Source: Gordonia sputi NBRC 100414 (GTDB lineage Bacteria; Actinomycetota; Actinomycetes; Mycobacteriales; Mycobacteriaceae). Taken from it: a stretch of DNA of 64,000 bases. The notes below the pieces were generated by a model that saw only the letters and a list, made by a program, of their open reading frames with translations, was not told where the DNA came from and did no database searches. Positions 19,572-28,748 of this stretch are shown here, in pieces. The translations under genes and the position numbers were made by a program. Numbering within the stretch: position 1 is the stretch's first letter; each line of letters starts with the position of its first letter. The stretch is from NCBI RefSeq assembly GCF_000248055.1, contig NZ_BAFC01000052.1, positions 62,001 through 126,000 on the forward strand, written 5' to 3'.

Positions 19572-20606
19572 TCAGCCGAAGATGACCCGCATTTCCTGAT
19601 ACTGGGCCGCGGGGACCTGCTTGTGGTTGGCCAGCGCCTCGTCGAAGGTGGTGCGCTCGATCTCGGTGCCACGCAGCACCACCATCTGCCCCCAGCCCTT
19701 GTCGGCGACGAGATCGGTCGTCGCCATGCCGAGTCTGGTGGCCAGGACGCGGTCGAACGCCGTCGGCACTCCACCGCGCTGTACGTGGCCGAGCACGGTT
19801 GCGCGGGTCTCGATTCCGGTGCGCTCCTCGATCATCGGGGCGAGGACCTCGGCGATGCCGCCCAGTCGGGGCCGGTTGAAGCCGTCGAGCCCCTTCGTCG
19901 AATGTGCGGTCTCCATCTCGGGCAGTTTGAAGCCCTCGGCGACGACGACCATCGGTGAGCGACCGCGGTTCTTCACGCTCGTCACCCAGGCGCAGATCTG
20001 ATTGAGACTCTCGGGATGCTCCGGGATCAAGATGGCATGCGCGCCGCCCGCGATTCCGGAGTGCAATGCGATCCACCCCGCGTGACGGCCCATCACCTCG
20101 AGCACCATGCAGCGTTTGTGCGAGTTACCGGTGGTACGCAACCGGTCGATGGACTCAGTCGCGATCTCGACCGCGGTGTTGAAACCGAACGTGTAGTCGG
20201 TCGCGGCGATATCGTTGTCGATGGTCTTCGGCACGCCGACGATGTTGATGCCGTCTTCGAACAGGCGCTGCGACGCTGCGGCCGTGCCATCGCCGCCGAT
20301 GGCGATCACACCGTCGATCTCGAGGTTCTTGAGGACCTTCTTGATGTTCTCCGCGCCACCGTCCGGCTCGGAGTACGGACCGAATCGACTGGTACCGAGG
20401 ATGGTTCCGCCCTCGTGGCTCAGACCACGCACACGGGCGCGGTCGAGCTCGATGATGTCGCCGTAGACGAGTCCGTACCAGCCGTCACGAAAGCCGACGA
20501 ACTCCTGCCCATAGACGGTTTCTCCCTTGAGAACCGCACCGCGGATGACCGCATTCAGACCCGGGCAGTCGCCTCCGGAGGTGAGAATGCCGTATCTCTT
20601 CGCCAT
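19572..20606 (-). CDS. pfkA: 6-phosphofructokinase
   Basis: 344 aa, group III actinobacterial PfkA. It phosphorylates fructose 6-phosphate in glycolysis. Motifs: [13 protein letters not shown] (residues 11-23), the phosphate-donor loop [10 protein letters not shown] (about 103), the catalytic base region [20 protein letters not shown], and [10 protein letters not shown]. The donor (ATP or PPi) is not settled by eye. Three direct repeats of GGTGAACGCT lie 54-93 bp upstream. gatB follows on the same strand. Confidence 0.95.
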   Translation of the reverse strand: MAKRYGILTSGGDCPGLNAVIRGAVLKGETVYGQEFVGFRDGWYGLVYGDIIELDRARVRGLSHEGGTILGTSRFGPYSEPDGGAENIKKVLKNLEIDGVIAIGGDGTAAASQRLFEDGINIVGVPKTIDNDIAATDYTFGFNTAVEIATESIDRLRTTGNSHKRCMVLEVMGRHAGWIALHSGIAGGAHAILIPEHPESLNQICAWVTSVKNRGRSPMVVVAEGFKLPEMETAHSTKGLDGFNRPRLGGIAEVLAPMIEERTGIETRATVLGHVQRGGVPTAFDRVLATRLGMATTDLVADKGWGQMVVLRGTEIERTTFDEALANHKQVPAAQYQEMRVIFG

Positions 20607-20659
20607 GTCTCTTCGTGCCTTCCGCCGTCCGAGTTGCCGCTATCCGAGTTAGCCGCCGG

Positions 20660-20699
20660 GGTGAACGCTCACTGGTGAACGCTTACTTGGGTGAACGCT
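20660..20699 (-). promoter_or_regulatory. Triple direct repeat upstream of pfkA (candidate operator)
   Basis: GGTGAACGCT occurs three times (20660-20669, 20674-20683, 20690-20699), spaced 14 and 16 nt, about 54 bp before the pfkA ATG. On the pfkA strand it reads AGCGTTCACC. Direct repeats at such spacing suggest a regulator binding in tandem. No known regulator was identified. Confidence 0.5.
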
Positions 20700-20764
20700 G
20701 TCCAATCTAGTTGGCCGTCGTGCCGTGCGCCGTGCGACAGCGAATGCCGTACAGCCGGTGTTCA

Positions 20765-21469
20765 TCACTTCACACCGTGCTCGTAGGCGTAGACGACGGC
20801 TTGGGCGCGATCGCGCAGGCCGAGTTTTCCCAACAATCCACTCACATGTGTCTTGACGGTCTGCTCGGTGACGTACAGTTCGCCCGCGATCTCGGCGTTC
20901 GACTTGCCCTCGGCGACCAGTTCGAGCACCTCACGCTCGCGCGGGGTGAGGGATGCGAGTTCCGGCGATGAGGTGCGGCGCTCACGCCGCGAGGTCACCT
21001 CGGCGATGAGTCGGCGGGTGATCGACGGCGCCAGCAGCGCATCGCCCGCCGCGACCACCCGCACAGCCCGGACGAGCTCGTCGGCGGGCGCATCCTTGAG
21101 CAGAAATCCCGACGCCCCGATCCGCAGCGCTTCGTACACGTAGTCGTCGATGTCGAAGGTCGTCAACATCAGCACGCGCGTCTTGCCCGCGGCGCCGTTC
21201 GCCGGAACGCCTGCGCCCGTACCGGATTCGACGCCCGCCTGACTCGCCAGGATGCGCTGCGCCGCCCACAACCCATCGCGCCTGGGCATCCGCACATCCA
21301 TGAGCACTACGTCGGGGCTCACCCTGGCGCACAGTTCGACGGCCTCGACGCCGTCGGCGGCATCACCGAGCACCGAGAAGTCGGGTTGGGCGGCGAGCAA
21401 CGCCGAGAATCCCTGTCGGACCATCGCCTGGTCGTCGACGATGACAAGCGTGATCGGCACCGGATGCAC
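20765..21469 (-). CDS. NarL/LuxR-type response regulator
   Basis: 234 aa from GTG at 21469 (AGAAAGG 4 nt upstream, one base after the kinase stop); an ATG at 21484 would add five residues and overlap the kinase. Receiver domain with Asp12-Asp13, phosphoacceptor Asp58 in VLMDVRMPRRDG, Thr103 and Lys125. A Gly/Ala-rich insert of about 20 residues (77-96) lies between helix 3 and strand 4, unusual for this family. C-terminal LuxR HTH (about 170-234) with LTPREREVLELVAEGKSNAEI. Partner of the kinase just upstream. Confidence 0.93.
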   Translation of the reverse strand: MHPVPITLVIVDDQAMVRQGFSALLAAQPDFSVLGDAADGVEAVELCARVSPDVVLMDVRMPRRDGLWAAQRILASQAGVESGTGAGVPANGAAGKTRVLMLTTFDIDDYVYEALRIGASGFLLKDAPADELVRAVRVVAAGDALLAPSITRRLIAEVTSRRERRTSSPELASLTPREREVLELVAEGKSNAEIAGELYVTEQTVKTHVSGLLGKLGLRDRAQAVVYAYEHGVK

Positions 21470-21470
21470 G

Positions 21471-22808
21471 CTACCTTTCTGCATCCGAAGAATCTGTATT
21501 TGATGAATCTGTATTTGATGAAGCAGTGGGGTCCGATGATGCGGTTGGGTCCGATGAAGTGATCGCGCGCTGGTTTCCGGTGGGAACCCACGCGCGGACG
21601 GCGAATCCGCCGTCAGGGGTGAGCGCGGTGACGAGTGATCCGCCGACGCTGCGCGCCCGATCGGTCATACCGGGGATACCGGCTCCGTTGCCCGCAAGAT
21701 CCAGCGGCGGTTCGGTGCCCGGCCCGTTGACGACTGCGAGTTCGAGCTGACCTTGTGCACCGTCGCGCAGCCAGATGTCTGTCCGCGCTCCCGGCGCATG
21801 GCGGGTGGCGTTGGCCAGGGACTCCTGCACGATCCGATACACGGCCAGACCCGACGCCTCGCCGACGTCCGTTCCGGGCGTCGCCAGATGCAACTGCACG
21901 TCGGCTCCTGCCCGACGTGTCGCCTCAACCAACGACTCGATGTGTTCGAGCCCGGGGTTGGGCGCTGTCCGCGCACTCGACGCATTTGAGGTGTCGTCGG
22001 GTTCACGCAGCACGCCGAGGAGCTGGCGCACCTCGTCGAGCGAGGTGCGCGCCGCCACGGCGATCGCGTCGAATTCGGCCGCAGCGGCGTCGCTGACGTC
22101 GGGCAGTCGATACCGAGCGGTCTGCGCCATCACCACCACCATCGACATCCGGTGGGCAACGACGTCGTGGAGGTCACGCGCGATGCGTGCACGCTCCTGC
22201 AGGACGGCCGCCTCGGATTCCGCCGCCTTGGTCTCCTGGGTGCGCTCGGCCAGCTGCCTACGAGATGCCAGCAGCCCGCGCACAAGGGCGATGACGATGG
22301 CACCGAACGTCAGACCGAAGATCCATCCCGGCCGCTGGTCGTCGGGGGCCGAATTCGTCATCACCAACGTCGACGCCAACCAGATCACCGGCAGCCACCG
22401 GAGCGGGCATCGGAGTGCGGCCATGAACGACAGCACAAGGATTGCGATGATGTGCGTCACCTGGATCGACCACGGCCACCCGCCCACCGTGGGAACCACC
22501 GACCCGATGATCATCGCCGCGAGCAACGAGATCGCCCATCCCACAACGGGAGCCGACCACCCCAGCGCAACCGGCCATGCGATCGCCGCGGCCACGGCGG
22601 GCATCGCGTACGCCGGAACGTCGTGCGTCAGGCTCGATGTCGGCCATGCCACAGCGAACAGCACTGCGGCACACAGGAAGAAGAACACATTCGCGCGCGA
22701 CGAAAAATAGCGTCGCACATCGGGATCCGACAGCGCGGGAATAGCGCGCACCTCGTCGACGAGGGCGGAGCCGGCCTTACGGAGCCCGGTCCGCACGTGC
22801 TTCATCAT
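21471..22808 (-). CDS. Two-component sensor histidine kinase (HisKA_3)
   Basis: 445 aa from ATG 22808, chosen for GAGGTG upstream. Six or so hydrophobic segments (about 40-180) form the sensor with almost no extracellular loop. A coiled linker follows, then HisKA_3 with His214 in RIARDLHDVVAHR, then HATPase with GNGAGIPGMTDRARSVGGSL. The tail after about residue 410 is a low-complexity Ser/Asp/Thr stretch encoded by tandem repeats (AATCTGTATTTGATG twice, GGTCCGATGA twice at 21490-21560). In operon with the response regulator, one nucleotide apart. Signal unknown; this kinase class often senses envelope stress. Confidence 0.92.
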   Translation of the reverse strand: MMKHVRTGLRKAGSALVDEVRAIPALSDPDVRRYFSSRANVFFFLCAAVLFAVAWPTSSLTHDVPAYAMPAVAAAIAWPVALGWSAPVVGWAISLLAAMIIGSVVPTVGGWPWSIQVTHIIAILVLSFMAALRCPLRWLPVIWLASTLVMTNSAPDDQRPGWIFGLTFGAIVIALVRGLLASRRQLAERTQETKAAESEAAVLQERARIARDLHDVVAHRMSMVVVMAQTARYRLPDVSDAAAAEFDAIAVAARTSLDEVRQLLGVLREPDDTSNASSARTAPNPGLEHIESLVEATRRAGADVQLHLATPGTDVGEASGLAVYRIVQESLANATRHAPGARTDIWLRDGAQGQLELAVVNGPGTEPPLDLAGNGAGIPGMTDRARSVGGSLVTALTPDGGFAVRAWVPTGNQRAITSSDPTASSDPTASSNTDSSNTDSSDAER

Positions 22809-22986
22809 CAGATCACCTCGTCGTCCACCGTAGGCGAGTCGGCTCACGATGTCCTCATACCCAAGAGGGAGATCGGGGTCGCTCTGCGGTAGTGGGTCGA
22901 CGACAGCGGTCACCGCGAATGGACTGTGCGACAACCCCACTCGCGGCCGATGTGGGTTGGTGCTCCGCATTTCTAGCGTCGATGAC

Positions 22987-23703
22987 ATGACTTCGAGCCA
23001 CCGACTCCCCCATCGCACCCACCGACGTCGACGCTGGTCAGCCGCACTTCTGCTCGTCAGCGTCGCCGCGTTCGCCACCCTCCCCATGACGCCTGCCGGC
23101 CACGCGGCCGCGCAGTCGGCGGTCGCTTCGACGTCGAACACCGACACCTCCGACCACACCGCAACCACCGAAGACCCCGCGGCGGCCGCGGTCGTCAGGC
23201 GCCTTCTCGACGGCAACGGCGCCGGGGCACTAGCTGCCCTCCCACCCGACTTCGCTCCGACGATGGGGTACCGACCGGTGCTCGACGACGGCAAGGCGAG
23301 CAATCCTCATGGCGGCTGCTCGTCACCGGTCCCCATGCCCGCGTCGTTCGAACCACTCTGTCGCACTCATGATTTCGGCTATGACCTGCTGCGCTACTCG
23401 GCGCGGGTCGGCCATCCGTTGGGCGCCTGGGCGCGACTTGGCCTCGACACGTCGCTCGTGACGCGGATGCGTGAGACCTGTCACGACCCGCTGTGCGGGG
23501 GTGCGGCCGAGCTGGCACGCGTAGGACTCGGACTCAACACCTGGCACGAAGGCGAGGGCCCGCCACAAGACCGCAACAACCTCCTCACCGCGACGTTCTC
23601 GGCGATCGGACACCTCGTCCACGGCGATATCCACGGCGATCCCGACCGGAACAGCGACGCCGAGCGCGATGGCGCACAGGCACCGTCGGGGGCGACACGA
23701 TGA
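22987..23703 (+). CDS. Secreted phospholipase A2-like protein
   Basis: 238 aa. Twin-basic N-terminus RTHRRRRW with a hydrophobic core (about 18-42), so a Sec or possibly Tat signal peptide. The mature part contains CRTHDFGYDLLR (125-136), the C-x-x-HD-x-GY-D active-site helix of prokaryotic phospholipase A2 (His128/Asp129), with a calcium-loop-like GGCSSP at 109-114. Two further Cys follow in ETCHDPLCGG. The family hydrolyses sn-2 acyl bonds with Ca2+. Substrate here is inferred. The stop overlaps the next gene as ATGA, so they form a pair. Confidence 0.78.
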   Translation: MTSSHRLPHRTHRRRRWSAALLLVSVAAFATLPMTPAGHAAAQSAVASTSNTDTSDHTATTEDPAAAAVVRRLLDGNGAGALAALPPDFAPTMGYRPVLDDGKASNPHGGCSSPVPMPASFEPLCRTHDFGYDLLRYSARVGHPLGAWARLGLDTSLVTRMRETCHDPLCGGAAELARVGLGLNTWHEGEGPPQDRNNLLTATFSAIGHLVHGDIHGDPDRNSDAERDGAQAPSGATR

Positions 23704-24926
23704 CGATCCCGGGGACCGATCGAGCACTCACCGCGCCTTCACCACCCCATCCGGCGATCGCCTGGGCGATCGTGCTCGCCGCCGGGGTAGGTCTCTGGCC
23801 GTCTCCTCTTCCGCGGACGCCGTGGCTCGCGGGCGTCGTGGTCGCCGTATGCGCCGCCGTTGCCGTGAGCGCCACGATGGTCGGGCTCAGACTGTGCCAT
23901 CGTTCGCGGCGTGCGACTCGATGGTCACCAACCATCGCGGCGGGTGCGTTCCTGACGGTCGCGGCCGCGGCAAACATGTGGTGGCAGAACGGGATTCGCA
24001 GCGAGCTGGGCTACGCCCCGGTCGGCATCGAGTGGTTGGCGTTCCTGATCGGGCCGACACTAGCGGTGGTCGCCGCGATCGTCTGGCTGCCACGGCTGAG
24101 CGCGCTGGCCGTGGCAGGCGCCGTTTCAGTTGTCGCCGGACTGCTCACGCCCGCCTCGGGCACAGCGTCGGCGTCGACGTTGAGCGCCCAGGTGACCAGC
24201 GCGCGCGACGCGAATGCCCTTGTGCAGCAATGGGTCGACGCGGGCGGCCGCGGCGACGACGCCGTGCTGATCGCGGTCCCGACGGGCTCGGGTTGGATCG
24301 ACGCCGGTGCGGTCACCGCGATCGGTGAACGCGTCGGCCGGATGCACACCATCACGCCCCGCTACGCGTCGACGCAGTCGTGGCGGGCGTTCGTCACCGA
24401 CCGGGACGCCGCCGGACGCGCGTCTGTCGCTGTCGTTGCGGCAGTGACCTCCGCACTCGATTCCGTTCCCGCACAGCAACGTCCGCGCATCATCCTGTAC
24501 GGCCAGAGCCTCGGCGCGATCGGAGCGGAGACGGCGCGGGTCTGGGCCGACGACCATCGACCCGGCACTGTCAGTGCCACCGTTCTCTCCGGGGTTCCCG
24601 CGGACACCGTCGCGACGCACACGCACGGATCGCCGCGCATCGTGATGGCGAACGCGACCGATCCGGTGACCACCTGGTCGGCGGCGGAGATCTGGCGCAC
24701 TCCGTCACGCCCCTCCGAGACGGTCACTGTCGGCAAACCCACCCGCCGCGTCCCGTGGCTGCCCGTGGTGACGTTCGTGCAGAACTCCGCCGACCTCGCG
24801 GGATCGCTCGACGGTCCCGCAGGCGTCGGCCACCGGTACTCGGGGCTGGATCAGGCCCGAGGCCTGCCCGGAACCGATCAGACGATCGGACCGCGGGCGG
24901 CCTCGTATGCAGCGCCCACCCGGTAG
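23700..24926 (+). CDS. Membrane alpha/beta-hydrolase family protein
   Basis: 408 aa, translationally coupled to the phospholipase-like gene (ATGA). Four or five membrane segments (residues about 20-150) precede a cytosolic or surface hydrolase domain with the nucleophile elbow [11 protein letters not shown] (Ser near 270). This matches the actinobacterial alpha/beta-hydrolase membrane family often linked to lipid metabolism. Its 3' end overlaps the convergent gatA by 49 bp. It may release or remodel lipids together with the secreted phospholipase. This is inferred from coupling. Confidence 0.8.
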   Translation: MTIPGTDRALTAPSPPHPAIAWAIVLAAGVGLWPSPLPRTPWLAGVVVAVCAAVAVSATMVGLRLCHRSRRATRWSPTIAAGAFLTVAAAANMWWQNGIRSELGYAPVGIEWLAFLIGPTLAVVAAIVWLPRLSALAVAGAVSVVAGLLTPASGTASASTLSAQVTSARDANALVQQWVDAGGRGDDAVLIAVPTGSGWIDAGAVTAIGERVGRMHTITPRYASTQSWRAFVTDRDAAGRASVAVVAAVTSALDSVPAQQRPRIILYGQSLGAIGAETARVWADDHRPGTVSATVLSGVPADTVATHTHGSPRIVMANATDPVTTWSAAEIWRTPSRPSETVTVGKPTRRVPWLPVVTFVQNSADLAGSLDGPAGVGHRYSGLDQARGLPGTDQTIGPRAASYAAPTR

Positions 24927-26377
24927 AGCCGGTCGTCGGCGAGTGCGGGAGCCATGATCTGCAGTCCGACGGGCAGCCCGTCGTCTGCCGACAGACCCGA
25001 CGGCACCGACATCGCCCCGACACCCGCAAGATTCACCGGGAGTGTGCACAGGTCGAAGAGGTACATGCTCAGCGGATCGTCGACCTTGTCGCCGATGGGG
25101 AACGCGGTGGTCGGCGTCGTCGGCGAAACGAGGACGTCGACGCTCTCGAACGCCGTCGAGAAGTCGCGCGCGATCAGTGTGCGGACCTTCTGTGCCTGGC
25201 CGTAGTACGCGTCGTAGTAGCCCGACGACAAGGCATAGGTACCGATCATGATGCGGCGCTTGACTTCCGGACCGAATCCGGCCTCGCGTGTCAGTGCCAT
25301 GACCTCTTCGGCGCTGTGCTTACCGTCGTCGCCGACGCGCAGCCCGTACCGCATGCCGTCGAAGCGAGCGAGGTTCGACGACACCTCACTGGGGAGGATG
25401 AGGTAGTAGGCGCCGAGAGCGTAGGTGAAGTGCGGGCAGGAGACCTCGACGACCTCGGCGCCACGCTCGGTGAGCGTGGCGACCGCCTGCTCGAACGAGG
25501 CGAGCACGCCGGGCTGGTAGCCCTCGCCCTGCAGCTCGGTCACGACGCCGACCCGTACACCCGTCAGATCACCGGACGCTCCGGCACGTGCGGCGCCGAC
25601 GACGTCGGGTACGGCAACGTCGATCGAGGTGGAATCGCGCGGGTCGTGTCCCGCGATGACCTCGTGCAGCAGCGCGGTGTCGAGGACGGTGCGGCCACAC
25701 GGGCCACCCTGATCCAACGACGACGCGCAGGCGACGAGTCCGTAGCGGGACACCGTGCCGTAGGTCGGTTTGACGCCGACCGTCGCGGTGACGGCGGCGG
25801 GCTGACGGATCGAGCCACCGGTGTCGGTGCCGATCGCCAGCGGCGCCTGGTACGACGCGAGCGCCGCGGCGCTGCCACCGCCGGAACCGCCCGGAATGCG
25901 CGAGGTGTCCCAGGGATTGCGCGTCACCTGATAGGCGGAGTTCTCGGTGGAACTGCCCATCGCGAACTCGTCCATGTTGGTCTTGCCGAGGATCGGGATG
26001 CCCGCCGCACGCAGCCGCGCGGTCACGGTCGCGTCATACGGAGGAACCCAGCCCTCGAGGATCTTCGAGCCGCACGTGGTGGGCGCGTCGGTCGTGGTGA
26101 ACACGTCCTTGAGCGCGAGCGGCACGCCGGTGAGCGGCGACGACGCCTCACCGGCCGCGACAGCGTCGTCGGCGGCCTTGGCGGCGACGAGCGCCTCGGA
26201 GCCACTCACATGCAGAAACGCACCGAGCTGGTCGTCGATCTCGGCGATGCGGTCGAGGTGCGCCTGGGTGACCTCGACCGACGAGAGCTCTCGGGACGCG
26301 ATCTTCTCGCCGAGTTCTGCGGCCGAGAGTCCGGTGATGTCTGTGGCGGCGCGGGTGGCCGGTGTCCGAGAACTCAC
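24878..26377 (-). CDS. gatA: Asp-tRNA(Asn)/Glu-tRNA(Gln) amidotransferase subunit A
   Basis: 499 aa amidase-signature enzyme that releases ammonia from glutamine for the GatB reaction. The Ser-cisSer-Lys triad is readable: Lys90 in LALKDVF, Ser165 in [10 protein letters not shown] and Ser189 in [14 protein letters not shown] start with GGAGGA upstream overlaps the gatC stop (GTGA). The 3' end is antisense to the last 49 bp of the hydrolase gene, an unusual convergent overlap. Confidence 0.97.
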   Translation of the reverse strand: MSSRTPATRAATDITGLSAAELGEKIASRELSSVEVTQAHLDRIAEIDDQLGAFLHVSGSEALVAAKAADDAVAAGEASSPLTGVPLALKDVFTTTDAPTTCGSKILEGWVPPYDATVTARLRAAGIPILGKTNMDEFAMGSSTENSAYQVTRNPWDTSRIPGGSGGGSAAALASYQAPLAIGTDTGGSIRQPAAVTATVGVKPTYGTVSRYGLVACASSLDQGGPCGRTVLDTALLHEVIAGHDPRDSTSIDVAVPDVVGAARAGASGDLTGVRVGVVTELQGEGYQPGVLASFEQAVATLTERGAEVVEVSCPHFTYALGAYYLILPSEVSSNLARFDGMRYGLRVGDDGKHSAEEVMALTREAGFGPEVKRRIMIGTYALSSGYYDAYYGQAQKVRTLIARDFSTAFESVDVLVSPTTPTTAFPIGDKVDDPLSMYLFDLCTLPVNLAGVGAMSVPSGLSADDGLPVGLQIMAPALADDRLYRVGAAYEAARGPIV

Positions 26378-26703
26378 TGTTCCTCCCCCAGGATCTGCGG
26401 AACGGCGAACCGGTCCTGCTCGACGGCGGGCGCACCGGAGAGCGCCTGTTCGGTGGTCAGGCCGGGCTTGACGACGTCTTCACGCAACACGTTGGCCAGC
26501 GCCGCCGGGTGGGCGGTCGGGGGAACGTCGTCGGCAGCGACCTCGGAGACCTGCGCGACATGCGTCAAGATCGAATCGAGCTGTTGCGCATAGAGATCGA
26601 GCTCGTCGTCGCTCAGCGCGAGCCGCGACAGCCGCGCCAGGTGCGCGACCTGCTCACGCGAGATCGTCGAGCCTGCGTCCTTTGACCCAGATCCGTCAGA
26701 CAT
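26374..26703 (-). CDS. gatC: Asp-tRNA(Asn)/Glu-tRNA(Gln) amidotransferase subunit C
   Basis: 109 aa, family length. It stabilises the GatA-GatB interface. N-terminal [21 protein letters not shown] and the central [22 protein letters not shown] are typical GatC. Coupled to gatA by GTGA overlap; the two form an operon without gatB, as in mycobacteria. Confidence 0.95.
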   Translation of the reverse strand: MSDGSGSKDAGSTISREQVAHLARLSRLALSDDELDLYAQQLDSILTHVAQVSEVAADDVPPTAHPAALANVLREDVVKPGLTTEQALSGAPAVEQDRFAVPQILGEEQ

Positions 26704-26857
26704 TTGAAGAGATCACGTCCTTCCTCACCAGCAAACCCACCGGCATCGGTGACAGCGCACCGACAACCCCATCAAGCCTAGGCGACGACGCTCTCGGCCG
26801 ATTCGACGCGGTCCTCGACGATGAACTTCCCGACAAGGCTGCACCCCGACAGCGAAT

Positions 26858-26915
26858 ACACGTGTTTCTGACACACGCGCGCGAAGCTTCGCTCGCACCT
26901 GTCAGAAACACGTGT
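26858..26915. repeat. 58-bp palindromic element with 16-bp perfect arms
   Basis: ACACGTGTTTCTGACA (26858-26873) is repeated inverted at 26900-26915. The 26-nt centre holds a second perfect palindrome GCGAAGCTTCGC (26881-26892). It lies between the end of the monooxygenase-domain gene and gatC. No T-run follows, so it is not a textbook terminator. The rest of the 26704-26963 gap shows nothing else. Confidence 0.75.
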
Positions 26916-26963
26916 TTTCTCCGGGCCGGAACTCTCTGAGTTCCCGAGCCAATTCGACGCTCC

Positions 26964-27554
26964 TCAATGGAGCCACGGCTTGAGTCGGCGGGTGATCCAC
27001 GGCAGCACCAGGTAGACCATGATCGGCGTGTTGATCAGCGTCGCGATCAACGTCTTGAGCACCAGGGGCATCCCACCGAGATGGGGAATCACCAGAAAGT
27101 TGATCAGCAGCGACATCGGGAAGAAGCCCAGCCAGATGGTGACCGCCTGCTTCCACCGCGGCGGCGGTGCGCCCATCACCCGGACCGCGTTGGTCAGCGT
27201 CGACTGTGGTTCGAACCACCCCTCGATACCCGAGAGGCGATGCGTCGCATACTCGACGGCCACACCCTCACCGCGCGACAACCACGCCCTGCGCACCGGC
27301 GAGGAGTTCCAATCCTCGAGCGCGTCGTCGTCGGCGAAGCGGTAGACGACGTAGTACTCGTCGGGCTTGCTGCTCGACCGCAACCATCCACCGCCGAGGA
27401 AGCCGGGGAACGTGCGGGCGAGCGCGATCCCGGCGTCTGTCCAGGTGACGAAGTCGTGTTCACGCCCTGACTCGATGCGTCGCGCGACGGACGTCGTGAC
27501 GTGCTGCGTGGCGGGCGCGTCGTCGTGATCGGGAATCGAAACCATGTCCTCCAT
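26964..27554 (-). CDS. Antibiotic-biosynthesis-monooxygenase-domain membrane protein
   Basis: About 196 aa from ATG 27554; ATG 27545 is also possible, and neither has an ideal ribosome site. The N-terminal part (about 15-100) is an ABM-type ferredoxin-like domain: TTSVARRIESGREHDFVTW, FLGGGWLR, EYYVVYRFADDDALEDWNSS. The C-terminal part has two or three membrane helices (about 125-190) and a basic tail. ABM-plus-transmembrane proteins are common in actinobacteria, with no defined substrate. Divergent from the ACT-domain gene. Confidence 0.78.
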   Translation of the reverse strand: MEDMVSIPDHDDAPATQHVTTSVARRIESGREHDFVTWTDAGIALARTFPGFLGGGWLRSSSKPDEYYVVYRFADDDALEDWNSSPVRRAWLSRGEGVAVEYATHRLSGIEGWFEPQSTLTNAVRVMGAPPPRWKQAVTIWLGFFPMSLLINFLVIPHLGGMPLVLKTLIATLINTPIMVYLVLPWITRRLKPWLH

Positions 27555-27611
27555 CGTGGCAACAGCGCGCGGCCTATGCCATCCGAGCACGCCCGCGGCC
27601 ACGGTGCGACA

Positions 27612-28280
27612 ATGTCGCACGTGTCATATCTGCTGCGCGTGTACCTCGAGGACCGCCCCGGCAGCCTCGGACTGCTCGCCGTGCAGCTCGGGTCCGTCGG
27701 CGCCGACATCCTGTCTCTCGAGGTCGTCGAACGGGGCGACGGTTACGCCGTCGACGACCTCGTCGTCGATGTCACACCCGGCTCGCTTCCCGATGCGTTG
27801 ATCACGGCGGCCGAACGGGTCAGCGGCGTGCGCGTCGACTCCATTCGTCCCTACAGCGGGCTACTCGACACTCACCGTGAACTCGAACTGGTCGACCAGG
27901 TGGCCACCGCAGACCATGACCGCCTGCAGGTCCTTGTCGACAACGCACCCCGCGTCCTGCGCGTCTCGTGGGCGATGGTCGTCACCAGGGCCGCAGGTGG
28001 CGTGCTCTCGCTCTACGGCAGCTCCGGCGCGCCCGAAACTCCGCTGACCAGCGCCGACTGGCTTCCGCTCAGTGAGGCCGCGCAGCTCGATCCCGACGCC
28101 GACTGGGTGCCCGGCGCCTGGCAGGAGATGGACACCCGCATGGCCGCAGCCCCACTTGGGGATGGCAGGAAGGCCCTGCTGCTCGGAAGGATCGGCGGGC
28201 CCGACTTCCGGCCGTCGGAGATCGCGCGTCTCGGTTACCTCTCGGGCATCGTCAGCACTGTGCTGCGCACCGAGTCGTAG
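27612..28280 (+). CDS. ACT-domain protein (Rv3013-like)
   Basis: 222 aa. N-terminal ACT domain (VSYLLRVYLEDRPGSLGLLAVQLGSVGADILSLEVV, about residues 3-38) that in this superfamily binds amino acids. The rest has no recognised catalytic motif. Start ATG at 27612 with no strong ribosome site. Same position relative to gatC and ligA as Rv3013 in M. tuberculosis. Probably a sensor or regulator of amino-acid metabolism. Not characterised. Confidence 0.82.
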   Translation: MSHVSYLLRVYLEDRPGSLGLLAVQLGSVGADILSLEVVERGDGYAVDDLVVDVTPGSLPDALITAAERVSGVRVDSIRPYSGLLDTHRELELVDQVATADHDRLQVLVDNAPRVLRVSWAMVVTRAAGGVLSLYGSSGAPETPLTSADWLPLSEAAQLDPDADWVPGAWQEMDTRMAAAPLGDGRKALLLGRIGGPDFRPSEIARLGYLSGIVSTVLRTES

Positions 28281-28325
28281 CCGGATGGCGCGCGGCGGGG
28301 ATGCCGCCGACGAAGCAACGACGGG

Positions 28326-28649
28326 TTATTCGCGAATTGTCATGCGCGACAGCTTGTCTCCGCTCACGGTGTAGGTGAAGGTCGACGGACCGTTGAATCC
28401 GTCTCCGCCGACAGTCGCGATGACGACCGTGTCGGCACCGATCGTCGTCACCTTCGTGACGTCGAGAGTGACGTTCTTACCGATGAATTCGTTGTCGCTC
28501 CAACCGGTGATCGCGTCGGGTCCGGTGAAGACCCGACCCCAATCGTCGACGGAGCCGTCCGGCGTAAAGGCGTCGAGGAACGCCTGCAGATCGCCCGCGT
28601 TCGTCGCGACGATCGACGCGGCAACGGGAGCGGGTAGCGAGGTGGTCAT
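28326..28649 (-). CDS. SnoaL-like (NTF2-fold) small protein
   Basis: 107 aa, ATG at 28649 with GGGAG upstream. A single NTF2-like cone fold: ASIVATNAGDLQAFLDAFTPDGSVDDWGRVFTG, then ITGWSDNEFIGKNV and two strands. The fold serves isomerases, cyclases, limonene-epoxide-type hydrolases and many binding proteins. It lies 99 bp downstream of the SDR gene on the same strand, so it is probably co-transcribed and may act on the same substrate. Function unknown. Confidence 0.8.
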   Translation of the reverse strand: MTTSLPAPVAASIVATNAGDLQAFLDAFTPDGSVDDWGRVFTGPDAITGWSDNEFIGKNVTLDVTKVTTIGADTVVIATVGGDGFNGPSTFTYTVSGDKLSRMTIRE

Positions 28650-28748
28650 GTGATCTCCCTTGATGAATCGCGTCGGGCAGGCACTCGGATCCGCAAGCAA
28701 TCCATCGGTGCCAGGTGAGCAACTACGGCCAGATCCAGTCTGACCGGG

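Noticed and set aside
24380..26593. Plus-strand open frame of 737 codons opposite gatA/gatC
   Set aside because: Arg/Asp/Gly-rich shadow translation typical of high-GC antisense frames. gatA and gatC on the other strand have full motifs.
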